Part shown: in pieces, positions 1 to 7,714 of the stretch
Numbering within the stretch: position 1 is the stretch's first letter
How the letters are laid out: each line of letters opens with the position of its first letter
Assembly (NCBI GenBank): GCA_023667145.1
Contig: JAMPAQ010000009.1
Coordinates: forward strand, 1-33,300
Origin: Pseudoflavonifractor sp.
GTDB taxonomy: Bacteria; Bacteroidota; Bacteroidia; Bacteroidales; Muribaculaceae
DNA: 33,300 nt
Direction of reading: 5' to 3'
Notes under the pieces: generated by a model
The model's input: the letters and a program-made list of their open reading frames with translations, nothing else
Databases searched by the model: none
Told to the model about the DNA's origin: nothing
Position numbers and translations under genes: made by a program

Positions 1-26
1 TATGTTTTCAGCAGGTTATGCAAAGA

Positions 27-53
27 GGGCGTGCCATGAATTTTGACACACCC
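27..53 (-). terminator. Candidate terminator of the AAA+ ATPase gene
   Basis: Just past the stop codon of the minus-strand ATPase there is an inverted repeat: GGGCGTG at 27-33 pairs with CACACCC at 47-53, with one C/A mismatch and a 13-base loop. On the minus strand it is followed by a short pyrimidine stretch (CTCTTTG), not a clean T-run, so termination strength is uncertain. Confidence 0.35.
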
Positions 54-78
54 CCTTCGTTTTTAATGTAATTTCATT

Positions 79-1455
79 TTATGGAAGAACCTTGTCTAAC
101 ATCGACATAGCGTATAGCGGGCAGATATATACGTTCCTTACGCTATTGTTGGCTTCCTGGTCGGTGTACTTAAACGTCCCAAAGTTTTCGAGAGAACACC
201 TTATGGCGCGATCAAGCCTTTTTTCCCGCATGAAAATCCATAGGCTTTTCATACCGCCTTGCGTCCCGGCCTTTACCTCGATAGGCAATATTGTCTGGCG
301 GTGTGTGGATATGTAGTCAACCTCTGCCAATGAGTTTTTTGAGTCTCTTGCCCAGTAATAGAGGTCGTGTCTGATGTTGGGACTTTGATTCTTTAGTAAT
401 TCAAGTCCGGCGATAAGCTCGGCTATAGGGCCTTTGTTGACTAAGTCGATTGAGCCTGATGTCAGTATCTCCTTGGTGATTGATGTCACATCCCCGAGTG
501 TCATGTTAAGTAACCTGAGCAAGAGGCCGGAGTCGAAGATGAGCATCTTCTTGTATGAGGTGTCGCTCTCACCGCCCAATGGGAGTCCGTTTGCTGCTGT
601 GCGGTATACGGGTATTACTATTCCCGACAATGTCAACATTTCCAATGCCCGCTTTACCTCATTGGTACGGTAACCGCCACCGACAGCCGCGTATGTGAAT
701 TTTTCGGACGTTTGTGTCGCCACGCTCCTTAACGTGAGCCGCAACAAGTTTGAATCGACTTTCTTGTGATATTTTGGAAAATCATCCTCGTAGCTCACAA
801 CGATGTCATCCTGTATTTCCTGACATTGTATATAATCATGAGTCTCAACCCATTTTGATACGACCTCGGGCATTCCTCCTATTAGCATGTATGTCCTGAA
901 AAGGCTTGTCAACTTGTCTTGGATAGCTTGTGGAAGTGGATTGTCAGCTGAGGCTTTGTCGCGATTCTTAATTAATAATGTGTCTCCGTTGGCATTGAGG
1001 AATTCATCAAATGTCATGGGGTACATAAACATGGAGTGGATACGCCCGACTCCAAATGTCGGCAATTCCTCAAGCGCAAACTCTAAGAGTGAGCCGGCTG
1101 CAATGACATGGAGGTCTGGTATGTCTTCTTTGAAGAATCTAAGTGACATGATCGCTTCTGGGCATGATTGTATCTCATCAAGAAACAGCAGGGTCTTGCC
1201 CGGTATGATTTGTTCGCCATATATGGCTGATATCTGCGAAATTATTCTGTCGATAACAAGATTATCCTTAAATAGACTCTTGTATTCGGGCTGACGCTCA
1301 AAGTTTATTTCCACATAGTTCTCAAAGTGTTTGGATAGATTTTTGACAGCCGACGATTTGCCTACTTGCCTCGCTCCACGCAGCAGAATGGGCTTGCGCA
1401 TCTTACGGTCTGCCCATTCTTTGAGATACTTATCTATTATTCTTTTATAGTACAT
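79..1455 (-). CDS. AAA+ family ATPase with DUF4143 C-terminal domain
   Basis: A 458-residue protein of the AAA_14/DUF4143 family, common in multiple copies in Bacteroidota and of unknown biological role. From the chosen start (MYYKRIIDKYL), the Walker A motif GARQVGKS is at about residues 27-34 and Walker B LLFLDEI at 89-95. The C-terminal part carries the DUF4143 signature, including NKGPIAELIAGLELL, and near the end EVDY followed by PIEVKAG, which looks like a PD-(D/E)XK nuclease core. The open frame extends 85 codons further upstream, but those codons translate a 33-bp non-coding repeat array and a palindromic repeat. A good Bacteroidetes promoter (1479-1510) lies only about 25 bases before ATG 1455, so the short start is preferred. 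The gene is AT-rich compared with its neighbours and stands alone, which suggests an accessory, possibly mobile, gene. The family is secure; no function is assigned. Confidence 0.9.
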   Translation of the reverse strand: MYYKRIIDKYLKEWADRKMRKPILLRGARQVGKSSAVKNLSKHFENYVEINFERQPEYKSLFKDNLVIDRIISQISAIYGEQIIPGKTLLFLDEIQSCPEAIMSLRFFKEDIPDLHVIAAGSLLEFALEELPTFGVGRIHSMFMYPMTFDEFLNANGDTLLIKNRDKASADNPLPQAIQDKLTSLFRTYMLIGGMPEVVSKWVETHDYIQCQEIQDDIVVSYEDDFPKYHKKVDSNLLRLTLRSVATQTSEKFTYAAVGGGYRTNEVKRALEMLTLSGIVIPVYRTAANGLPLGGESDTSYKKMLIFDSGLLLRLLNMTLGDVTSITKEILTSGSIDLVNKGPIAELIAGLELLKNQSPNIRHDLYYWARDSKNSLAEVDYISTHRQTILPIEVKAGTQGGMKSLWIFMREKRLDRAIRCSLENFGTFKYTDQEANNSVRNVYICPLYAMSMLDKVLP

Positions 1456-1478
1456 GAAAATCAGGATATTAGTTTCTG

Positions 1479-1510
1479 CAAAAATAGTTATTTGTAAAAA
1501 TCCAAACAAA
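1479..1510 (-). promoter_or_regulatory. Bacteroidetes-type promoter of the AAA+ ATPase gene
   Basis: On the minus strand TTTG (1510-1507) is separated by exactly 20 bases from TATTTTTG (1486-1479), matching the Bacteroidetes primary sigma consensus TTTG-N19/20-TAnnTTTG. Transcription would start near 1472, leaving a leader of about 17 bases before ATG 1455. The -33 element lies inside the first copy of the 33-bp repeat array. Confidence 0.65.
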
Positions 1511-1580
1511 TAAATCGCTGTTTTTTGCAAAAATCCAAAGAAATAATTTGGCGTTTTTTGCAAAAATCCAAATAAATAGT
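1491..1580. repeat. 33-bp tandem direct repeat array, about three copies
   Basis: The core AAAAATCCAAA recurs at 1496-1506, 1529-1539 and 1562-1572, an exact period of 33 bases. Each core is preceded by TTTTTTGC (TTTGT in the first copy) and followed by an AAATAA-like stretch. A partial fourth unit (GCAAAAATA) at 1478-1486 forms the -7 box of the ATPase promoter. Because 33 is divisible by three, the array stays open in the ATPase frame and spells a false repeated peptide FGFLQKT. It is AT-rich and sits exactly upstream of the ATPase start, so a regulatory or recombinational role is plausible but unproven. Confidence 0.8.
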
Positions 1581-1619
1581 AGCTATTCAGCCAATATTCT
1601 TGTTGATAACCACAGTTTT

Positions 1620-1698
1620 GTAGGGCTGCTTCCTGAAGCAGCCGCTCGGCTATGTTGGATTTTGTACGAAGATCGGATGCTCCGTGGAGCATCCCTAC
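1620..1698. repeat. REP/MITE-like intergenic element with two terminal hairpins
   Basis: A 79-bp unit is bounded by GTAGGG at 1620-1625 and CCCTAC at 1693-1698 in inverted orientation. Each end is itself a perfect 9-bp hairpin: GGCTGCTTC/GAAGCAGCC (1624-1632 and 1635-1643) and GGATGCTCC/GGAGCATCC (1675-1683 and 1686-1694), both with two-base loops. About 30 bases lie between them. This architecture resembles REP/BIME or small MITE elements. From memory, similar units are dispersed between genes in Bacteroidales, but I could not search. No coding potential is assigned. Confidence 0.65.
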
Positions 1699-1996
1699 GT
1701 TTATATTCAATATTTTATCGTTGCATTGATTAGCTAGTTACAAGAAATAATCCTGATTGGTGGATTGTTTGGGGGAGGGTTTGTGACATTTTGCGTGTTT
1801 GCGGTGGTGTGGGGTCATGTTCGGTGTGGCGGCACGCTGTGTGCGGTATGACGTGGCATCAGGTGTAGGATTAGCGCGTCGTCCCATGGGGTAGGCTATA
1901 GCGCTAACCAACAAAAGGTTCACAGGCGTAGTATAAAAGATGTTAAAAGGTGTCTTAAAAAATCGTACAATTGTGAGTATTGGTAAATAAATGTGC
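1699..1996. other. Intergenic region without a convincing gene
   Basis: A 61-codon minus-strand frame here has no ribosome-binding signal, no recognisable motif and low-complexity composition, so I do not call it. An inverted repeat TTAGCGC (1871-1877) / GCGCTAA (1901-1907) with a 23-base loop that contains CCCATGGG is present, but its role is unknown. It could belong to the amylase control region, which starts about 90 bases downstream. Confidence 0.5.
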
Positions 1997-2004
1997 TATC
2001 TTTG
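1971..2004 (+). promoter_or_regulatory. Probable promoter of the multimodular alpha-amylase
   Basis: TATCTTTG at 1997-2004 is a perfect TAnnTTTG -7 box. The -33 element is weak: TTG occurs at 1971-1973 with a long 23-base spacing. The predicted leader is about 120 bases and includes an inverted repeat GATGCG (2022-2027) / CGCATC (2044-2049). A weak -33 suggests that an activator may be needed, as for many Bacteroidota polysaccharide genes. Confidence 0.5.
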
Positions 2005-2128
2005 TGCCAAATAGATTCACGGATGCGTAGCTCCTTAACCTTGCGCATCTTGTTGGCTTAAATACCGCTGCGACAGTAAACTACAAATATATAACTTAAC
2101 TGTAATTATTATTTTATCAATTGTAACA

Positions 2129-5100
2129 ATGAAGAAAAGCTTACTTCTGCTTTCAGCCCTCCTTGCATTTGGAGGAATGGGAGCGTCGGCTGCCAATGAC
2201 TACGGTCTGCCCGCCGACATTCAGAGTGGTAACATCCTCCACTGCTTCGATTGGCCCGCATCTGCCGTCAAGGCTGAGTTGCCCAACATTGCGGCAGCCG
2301 GCTTCGGCTCGGTGCAGCTGTCCCCGTTGCAGCGTGGCGATGTCAATGCCAGCGGTACATCGTGGCACGACCTCTACCGTCCCTATGACCTCGCGTTCAA
2401 ACCGTCATCATTCTGCTCTGAGGCCGACCTTAAGGCTCTCTGCTCCGAGGCCGACAAGTATGGCATCAAGGTCATCGTCGATGTCGTCGCCAACCACGTT
2501 GACAAGACTGCCGGTTATCACGATACATGGTGGGATTCCAACGGCCGCGTTCGTTGGGAGGGTTCCTGCCAGTACAGCAACCGCTACTCCATCACTCATG
2601 GCCAGCTCGGCGACTATGGTGACATCAACTCTGAGTCTTCAGAGGTTCAGGCACGCGCCAAGTCTTATGTTGAGTTCCTCAAGAGCTGCGGTGTCGATGG
2701 TATCCGTTGGGATGCCGCCAAGCACATCGCTACCCCCAGCGAGGGTTGCGGATTCTGGAGTACGGTGACCTCTGTCTCCGGCCTGTGGCACTATGGCGAG
2801 ATACTCAACGACGATGGTACCCCCATCAACGACTACGCCAAGTATATGAGCGTTACTGACAACGAGTACTCCAACAATGCCGCCAAGAACAATCAGGGTA
2901 TCCAGAGCGGTTACGGTGGCCGTTGGGCCGTTGACCGTGGCGTGGCAAGCAACAAGCTCGTCTACTGGGCCGAGAGCCACGACACCTACTCCAACGACGA
3001 GTGGAGCCAGAATGTCGACCAGGCTACCATCGATCGCGCATACGCTTGTATAGCTACCCGTAATGGCGCGACCGCCCTTTACTTCATACGTCCCAACTCC
3101 AAGGGCTTCAACAACATCAAGACAGGCAAAAGCAGCTCCACGGCATATAAGTCGGCTGCCATCACAGCTGTCAACAAGCTGCGTAATGCCGCCGGCTCAG
3201 CCGCCGACTACTGCACCTCGACCGGCAACGCCTTCTCATGTACCCGTCAGGGTATCGGCGCTGTCGTTGTCATGAAGGGTAGCGGTAACATCTCCATTGC
3301 CAACGGTGGCGGCTATTGCCCCGCCGGTTCTTACAAGGACCTCGTAAGCGGTGGCACATTCACTGTTACCGCCTCGAACATATCAGGTAATGTAGGCTCA
3401 AGCGGTATCGCCGTCATCATCAAGGACGGTGTGACTCCTACCCCCAATCCTACCCCTGACCCCACTCCCGGTCCTACTCCCACCGGGTCGATGTGGATTC
3501 TCGGTAACCTCTCAGGTGCAGCCGGATGGTCTACCACTCCGGGCACAGGTGTGGCCATGACTCAGAACGGTACTACCTACACGGCAAGCAACGTTGAGTT
3601 TGTACTCGCTTCGGGTGAGACCAAATGCTATTTCAACCTCACAGACTATGTAGGCTCATCTTGGGATGACCTCAACATGTCGGCCAACCGTTATGGAGCG
3701 GCTACTGAGGGCGCGCCCATCACTCTTGGCACAGCTGCTACTGTTGTCAAGTATGCCAACAATGTTGATGCCAGCGGATGTCTCTCATGGACTGTCGCCC
3801 CCGGCAAGTATGATGTCAAGTTTGATGCCTCTGCTATGACCGTGACACTTACCAACGTGGGCGATACCCCCAACCCGACTCCCGATCCTACCCCGACTCC
3901 CTCTGGGGACTACAATGTCTACTATGACAATGCAAGCACCAACTGGGCAACTCCCTACATCCACCACTGGCCGGCAAGCTCGTCGACATGGCCCGGCGTC
4001 GCCATGACCAAGGTCGATGGCAACATCTGGGGTTACAAGGTTCCCGACGGTACAACCGGCATCCTCTTCAACGCCGGCGACGGTGACGCATCGAAGACCA
4101 AGGATATGGACTACGTTGCCAACCACAAGTACAACAAGGACGGCGACCAGGGTGAGTACAACAATCCCAATCCCAATCCCGGCCCGACTCCCGGTCCCAC
4201 TCCCACCGGGTCAATGTGGATTCTCGGTAACCTCTCAGGCGCAGCCGGATGGTCTACCACTCCCGGCACTGGTGTGGCCATGACTCAGAACGGTACTACC
4301 TACACGGCAAGCAACGTTGAGTTTGTACTCGCTTCGGGTGAGACCAAATGCTATTTCAACCTCACAGACTATGTAGGCTCATCTTGGGATGACCTCAACA
4401 TGTCGGCCAACCGTTATGGAGCGGCTACTGAGGGCGCGCCCATCACTCTTGGCACAGCTGCTACTGTTGTCAAGTATGCCAACAATGTTGATGCCAGCGG
4501 ATGTCTCTCATGGACTGTCGCCCCCGGCAAGTATGATGTCAAGTTTGATGCCTCTGCTATGACCGTGACACTTACCAACGTGGGCGATACCCCCAACCCG
4601 ACTCCCGATCCTACCCCGACTCCCTCTGGGGACTACAATGTCTACTATGACAATGCAAGCACCAACTGGGCAACTCCCTACATCCACCACTGGCCGGCAA
4701 GCTCGTCGACATGGCCCGGCGTCGCCATGACCAAGGTCGATGGCAACATCTGGGGTTACAAGGTTCCCGACGGTACAACCGGCATCCTCTTCAACGCCGG
4801 CGACGGTGACGCATCGAAGACCAAGGATATGGACTACGTTGCCAACCACAAGTACAACAAGGACGGCGACCAGGGTGAGTACAACAATAACAATCCTATC
4901 CCTGATCCTACTCCCGGTACTTCACTTACCATATACTTTGACAACTCCAACACATCATGGAGTTCTGTAAACTGTTACAGCTTCGCTAACAGTGCGGCAA
5001 ATGATGGTCAGTGGCCCGGTAAGGCTATGACTGTCGAGAACGGCAACATCTTCAAGGCTGTCGTTCCCGCAGGATCAAGTGTTGTGTTCAACTGTGGTGA

Positions 5101-6673
5101 CTCACAGACTGTCGATGTTGCCGGTGTTCAGGACAAGCACCTTTACAAGGGTCTGTCTGCTACCGAGGCTAATGGTGACGGCAAGCAGTGCAATAAGGTT
5201 GAGGATGCCGGAGTCTACGGTGACAATCCTACGCCCACCAAGCCTGTGGTGACAGCTTCGCCCGCTTCCGGGACCTCGTTCACCGACAAACTCTCGGTAA
5301 CCCTGACCGTGTCGCCCGCAGCTACCATCTACTATACGATTGACGGTTCGACCCCCTCGACTTCGTCTTACACTTACTCAGCCGCCATCAACCTCACAGA
5401 GACTGCCACCATCAAGACTCTCGCTGTGACATCAGAAGGCGCACAGAACACCCAATCGTTCTCATACACCAAGGGGACTAATCCCGTTCCCGATCCCGTT
5501 ATCTCGGGCAACAATCTCATTACCGACTACTACAAGGTTAACCCCAATGGCAAGGTTGGTACCAACAAGACCATCAACATGTCGTTCAACGGTATGAAGT
5601 CGACCACCGCTCTCAGCAACTGGACTGATGCCGAGCTTATCGCACAGGGCGTTGCCCGCGATGTCGCTCAGGCCATGAAGGGTGTTCACGAGCGTCCTAT
5701 CATCGACTCTTACGCCATCTATGCCGCTTATGACAACGATAACCTCTACCTCGGTGCCCAGTTCGTATACTTCGTTTGGGACATCGGCGGTGAGGGCAAG
5801 CAGCCCGGAGAGTCCAAGCCCTACAACATGGACGGTCGTCTGATGTGGGCCTTTGACCTCGACCCCAACAGCTCGTTTGACGGTTACATCAACGGTACCA
5901 AAGCTATCTGGAATGACGAGGGCGCTCCCGGTGCCAAGTTCAACAACGGTGTTGACGCTGTGTGGATTGGTTCTACCAAGCCCGGCGTAGGTACTCCCGG
6001 ATTCTTCGTTCCCACCCCCGACGGTCACGCAAGCTACGATGCCGCATACTGCAAGAGCATCTCTGGCAGCTACTATGGTTATGCTGACGGTGTGCTTCCC
6101 TCGATTGACAAACTCTGGGGTCAGAACAGCTTCGGATTTGATCCTGAGGTTCTTGAGGGCAATGCTGGTTTCGTTGACCTCTCAGGTGAGATTGACAAGT
6201 CGGCTCACACATTCTATGAGTGGAAGTTCCCCTTGTCAGTACTCGGCGTAACCGCTGACTACATCAAGAACCACGGTATCGGTGTTATGTTCCTCGATGT
6301 CTATGGCTCAAGCCCTGTTGGTGGTACTCCCTACGATGCAGCTTACTTTGACAATGTCAAGGGTTCATACTCAGCTGATCCCTCGTCAAGTCAGGAGAAG
6401 GAGGATGAGGATGTTATCACTTACGCTCCCGCCCGCATCGGTAAGCTCCTCGTGCAGACCGGTATCGAGGATGTTGTCGACAATGCCGCTGACGATATGA
6501 AGATTTATGCTTCTGACGGCAAGCTCTACATTGTCGCTCCCGAGGCTACTGATGTCATCATCACCACCGTATCAGGCATGTCACAGCGTGTAGCCGTACA
6601 GGCCGGTATGAATGTAATCGACGACCTCGCACGTGGCTTCTACGTCGTCAACAACACCAAGGTAGTGCTCTAA
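2129..6673 (+). CDS. Secreted multimodular GH13 alpha-amylase
   Basis: A 1514-residue secreted endo-acting alpha-glucanase, predicted to hydrolyse alpha-1,4 links in starch or glycogen. A Sec signal peptide spans about residues 1-21. The GH13 barrel (about 25-430) shows region I DVVANH (118-123), region II GIRWDAAKH with nucleophile Asp195, region III with acid/base Glu224, and region IV SHD with Asp285. After a Pro/Thr linker come a beta-sandwich module (about 454-578), a CBM26-like starch-binding module (594-680), a copy of both (695-819 and 835-921), and a third, divergent CBM26-like module (931-1030). Then follow a chitobiase/Fn3-like domain with YYTIDGSTPS (about 1037-1115), a CBM9/DOMON-like domain (about 1128-1435) and a C-terminal sorting-like beta domain. 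The GH13 call is secure; the C-terminal module names are tentative. Codon use is strongly biased to CGT, GGT, AAC and AAG, suggesting high expression. Start ATG 2129 directly precedes the signal peptide. Confidence 0.93.
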   Translation: MKKSLLLLSALLAFGGMGASAANDYGLPADIQSGNILHCFDWPASAVKAELPNIAAAGFGSVQLSPLQRGDVNASGTSWHDLYRPYDLAFKPSSFCSEADLKALCSEADKYGIKVIVDVVANHVDKTAGYHDTWWDSNGRVRWEGSCQYSNRYSITHGQLGDYGDINSESSEVQARAKSYVEFLKSCGVDGIRWDAAKHIATPSEGCGFWSTVTSVSGLWHYGEILNDDGTPINDYAKYMSVTDNEYSNNAAKNNQGIQSGYGGRWAVDRGVASNKLVYWAESHDTYSNDEWSQNVDQATIDRAYACIATRNGATALYFIRPNSKGFNNIKTGKSSSTAYKSAAITAVNKLRNAAGSAADYCTSTGNAFSCTRQGIGAVVVMKGSGNISIANGGGYCPAGSYKDLVSGGTFTVTASNISGNVGSSGIAVIIKDGVTPTPNPTPDPTPGPTPTGSMWILGNLSGAAGWSTTPGTGVAMTQNGTTYTASNVEFVLASGETKCYFNLTDYVGSSWDDLNMSANRYGAATEGAPITLGTAATVVKYANNVDASGCLSWTVAPGKYDVKFDASAMTVTLTNVGDTPNPTPDPTPTPSGDYNVYYDNASTNWATPYIHHWPASSSTWPGVAMTKVDGNIWGYKVPDGTTGILFNAGDGDASKTKDMDYVANHKYNKDGDQGEYNNPNPNPGPTPGPTPTGSMWILGNLSGAAGWSTTPGTGVAMTQNGTTYTASNVEFVLASGETKCYFNLTDYVGSSWDDLNMSANRYGAATEGAPITLGTAATVVKYANNVDASGCLSWTVAPGKYDVKFDASAMTVTLTNVGDTPNPTPDPTPTPSGDYNVYYDNASTNWATPYIHHWPASSSTWPGVAMTKVDGNIWGYKVPDGTTGILFNAGDGDASKTKDMDYVANHKYNKDGDQGEYNNNNPIPDPTPGTSLTIYFDNSNTSWSSVNCYSFANSAANDGQWPGKAMTVENGNIFKAVVPAGSSVVFNCGDSQTVDVAGVQDKHLYKGLSATEANGDGKQCNKVEDAGVYGDNPTPTKPVVTASPASGTSFTDKLSVTLTVSPAATIYYTIDGSTPSTSSYTYSAAINLTETATIKTLAVTSEGAQNTQSFSYTKGTNPVPDPVISGNNLITDYYKVNPNGKVGTNKTINMSFNGMKSTTALSNWTDAELIAQGVARDVAQAMKGVHERPIIDSYAIYAAYDNDNLYLGAQFVYFVWDIGGEGKQPGESKPYNMDGRLMWAFDLDPNSSFDGYINGTKAIWNDEGAPGAKFNNGVDAVWIGSTKPGVGTPGFFVPTPDGHASYDAAYCKSISGSYYGYADGVLPSIDKLWGQNSFGFDPEVLEGNAGFVDLSGEIDKSAHTFYEWKFPLSVLGVTADYIKNHGIGVMFLDVYGSSPVGGTPYDAAYFDNVKGSYSADPSSSQEKEDEDVITYAPARIGKLLVQTGIEDVVDNAADDMKIYASDGKLYIVAPEATDVIITTVSGMSQRVAVQAGMNVIDDLARGFYVVNNTKVVL
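3463..4165 (+). repeat. First copy of a 703-bp tandem duplication inside the amylase gene
   Basis: This segment encodes one beta-sandwich module, a Pro/Thr linker and one CBM26-like module. It aligns without gaps to 4186-4888, an offset of 723 bases (241 codons). By eye all differences lie in the first 85 bases and are synonymous (for example TCG/TCA at 3488, CCG/CCC at 3539 and ACA/ACT at 3545). From 3548 to 4165 I see no mismatch. Confidence 0.9.
4186..4888 (+). repeat. Second copy of the 703-bp tandem duplication in the amylase gene
   Basis: This is the partner of 3463-4165, encoding the same beta-sandwich plus CBM26-like pair. The flanking linkers differ (NPNPNPGPTPGP before this copy, NNNPIPDPTPG after it). 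The duplicated block is therefore limited to the modules, and the linkers have diverged independently. Confidence 0.9.
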
Positions 6674-6691
6674 TCTGACACTGACATTCCC

Positions 6692-6748
6692 GACCGTCTC
6701 CCGACGGTCACCCGATAGCAACGCCGACGCATCCGCGCCGGCGTTGCT
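6692..6748 (+). terminator. Double hairpin after the amylase gene, probable terminator
   Basis: Two consecutive stem-loops follow the stop codon. The first is a perfect 7-bp stem GACCGTC/GACGGTC (6692-6698 and 6703-6709). The second is a perfect 10-bp stem AGCAACGCCG/CGGCGTTGCT (6717-6726 and 6739-6748). Only a weak T-rich stretch (CGTTATTG) follows, so the structure may mainly stabilise the 3' end. Confidence 0.55.
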
Positions 6749-6850
6749 CGTTATTGCACATTGGAGTATTCCCATTTTACAGGGTCTTATATTTGTATTG
6801 AAAATTTTGAGGTATTAATGGACACCGATATTAACTTTTAAGTGAATATA

Positions 6851-6882
6851 TTTGTTCTTTTATAAAAGTGCTACTATCTTTG
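6851..6882 (+). promoter_or_regulatory. Promoter of the toxin-antitoxin-like operon
   Basis: TTTG at 6851-6854, a 20-base spacer and TATCTTTG at 6875-6882 match the Bacteroidetes consensus fully. The start codon of the first gene is at 6906, so the leader is about 18 bases. Confidence 0.75.
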
Positions 6883-6905
6883 TGTAGTTAACCAATAAAT
6901 GAATT

Positions 6906-7400
6906 ATGACGCGTCATTATTCAATAGAACTAATAGAGGAGCATGACTTGGTAAATTTCTATAGCATCCATCTTGAGGAAGAGGAGCTGTCGGAACTTGA
7001 GCGTTTCTTTGAAAAGTTTCCTATGGGATGTCCGTATGATGAGGATGTTGATACGGTCATTGCTTGGCTTGATAAGATAGGCGAGAAGGGCGCTTTGGAA
7101 AGATATTTCAGATATGAAGGACGCTATGGTGATGGCGTGAGCGCAATACCTATTGAGACAAGCAACCTGCGGTTGTATTGTATTAGGCTTTCAGACAGAA
7201 TACTTATTTTTGGTAATGGTGGTGTAAAGAATTGTGCTTCTTGGCAGGAAAGTCATACCTTGTCAGAGTATGTTGAAATTTTGGTTGAAACCAGCCGTTT
7301 TATTTCGTCTCGTCTCTCAAACGGTACATTGTATTTGATTGACAAGGAGATTGTCGGAAACTTAAAATTTAAGTGTGATGAAACGAAGCAGCATCATTGA
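6906..7400 (+). CDS. Hypothetical protein, probable toxin partner of an XRE regulator
   Basis: A 164-residue cytoplasmic protein with no signal peptide or membrane segment. I do not recognise a named family. The first 75 residues are acidic and probably helical (HLEEEELSELERFFEKF). The second part contains the beta-rich run LRLYCIRLSDRILIFGNGG followed by VK. That resembles the core of HigB/RelE-fold toxins, in which a strand pair ends in a Gly-rich turn and Lys. It overlaps the downstream helix-turn-helix gene by 23 bases, and both sit behind one strong promoter and ahead of one terminator. This toxin-first, XRE-second order is that of higBA-type modules, hence the inference of a toxin-antitoxin pair. 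Alternatives are a metabolic or phage-derived protein controlled by its own repressor. Base composition is AT-rich relative to neighbours. Confidence 0.6.
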   Translation: MTRHYSIELIEEHDLVNFYSIHLEEEELSELERFFEKFPMGCPYDEDVDTVIAWLDKIGEKGALERYFRYEGRYGDGVSAIPIETSNLRLYCIRLSDRILIFGNGGVKNCASWQESHTLSEYVEILVETSRFISSRLSNGTLYLIDKEIVGNLKFKCDETKQHH

Positions 7401-7647
7401 GACTCGTAGAGCGAAAGTCTCGCCGGAAGTCAGGCATCGCGTTGACATGTCATTTATGATTGTTGACAGGATTCACGATATACTTGTGAGACGAGGGCTG
7501 AGACAAAAGGATCTCGCCTCAATGCTTGACAAGAGAGAGTCTGAGATTAGTAAGTGGATGCGTGGAAGTCATAACTTCACGATAGAAACAATCTCTCAGA
7601 TAGAGAGGGCGCTTGGAGAACCGATATTGCAGGTCGTGGGTGTGTAA
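7378..7647 (+). CDS. XRE-family helix-turn-helix regulator, probable antitoxin
   Basis: An 89-residue DNA-binding protein. The HTH_3/XRE domain occupies roughly residues 25-85, with recognition region LRQKDLASMLDKRESEISKW followed by a Gly-Ser turn and the IETISQIERALGEP helix, typical of Cro/C1-type domains. It overlaps the 3' end of the preceding gene, so translation is probably coupled. ATG 7378 is preferred over the adjacent GTG 7375. As the second gene of a two-gene unit it is likely an antitoxin and autorepressor. The domain call is secure; the antitoxin role is inferred from gene order. Confidence 0.8.
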   Translation: MKRSSIIETRRAKVSPEVRHRVDMSFMIVDRIHDILVRRGLRQKDLASMLDKRESEISKWMRGSHNFTIETISQIERALGEPILQVVGV

Positions 7648-7652
7648 ATAAT

Positions 7653-7692
7653 ACAGACGGCTGTATCCCCCAACGGGAATACAGCCGTCTGT
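7653..7692. terminator. Bidirectional terminator between the XRE gene and nfnL
   Basis: A perfect 14-bp stem ACAGACGGCTGTAT (7653-7666) / ATACAGCCGTCTGT (7679-7692) is extended by an inner CCC/GGG pairing. It lies between two convergent genes, 5 bases after the XRE stop and 22 bases past the nfnL stop, so it can serve both transcripts. Confidence 0.8.
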
Positions 7693-7714
7693 GTATTGTT
7701 GTGCAGGGGTATGG

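Noticed and set aside
1491-1580. CRISPR array
   Set aside because: The repeats are contiguous 33-base units with no unique spacers, and there are no cas genes.
1456-1710. 85-residue N-terminal extension of the AAA+ ATPase
   Set aside because: It translates the 33-bp repeat array and the hairpin element, and the promoter lies inside it.
1738-1923. 61-codon minus-strand frame
   Set aside because: No motif, no ribosome-binding signal and an implausible composition (His, Thr, Pro, Lys rich).
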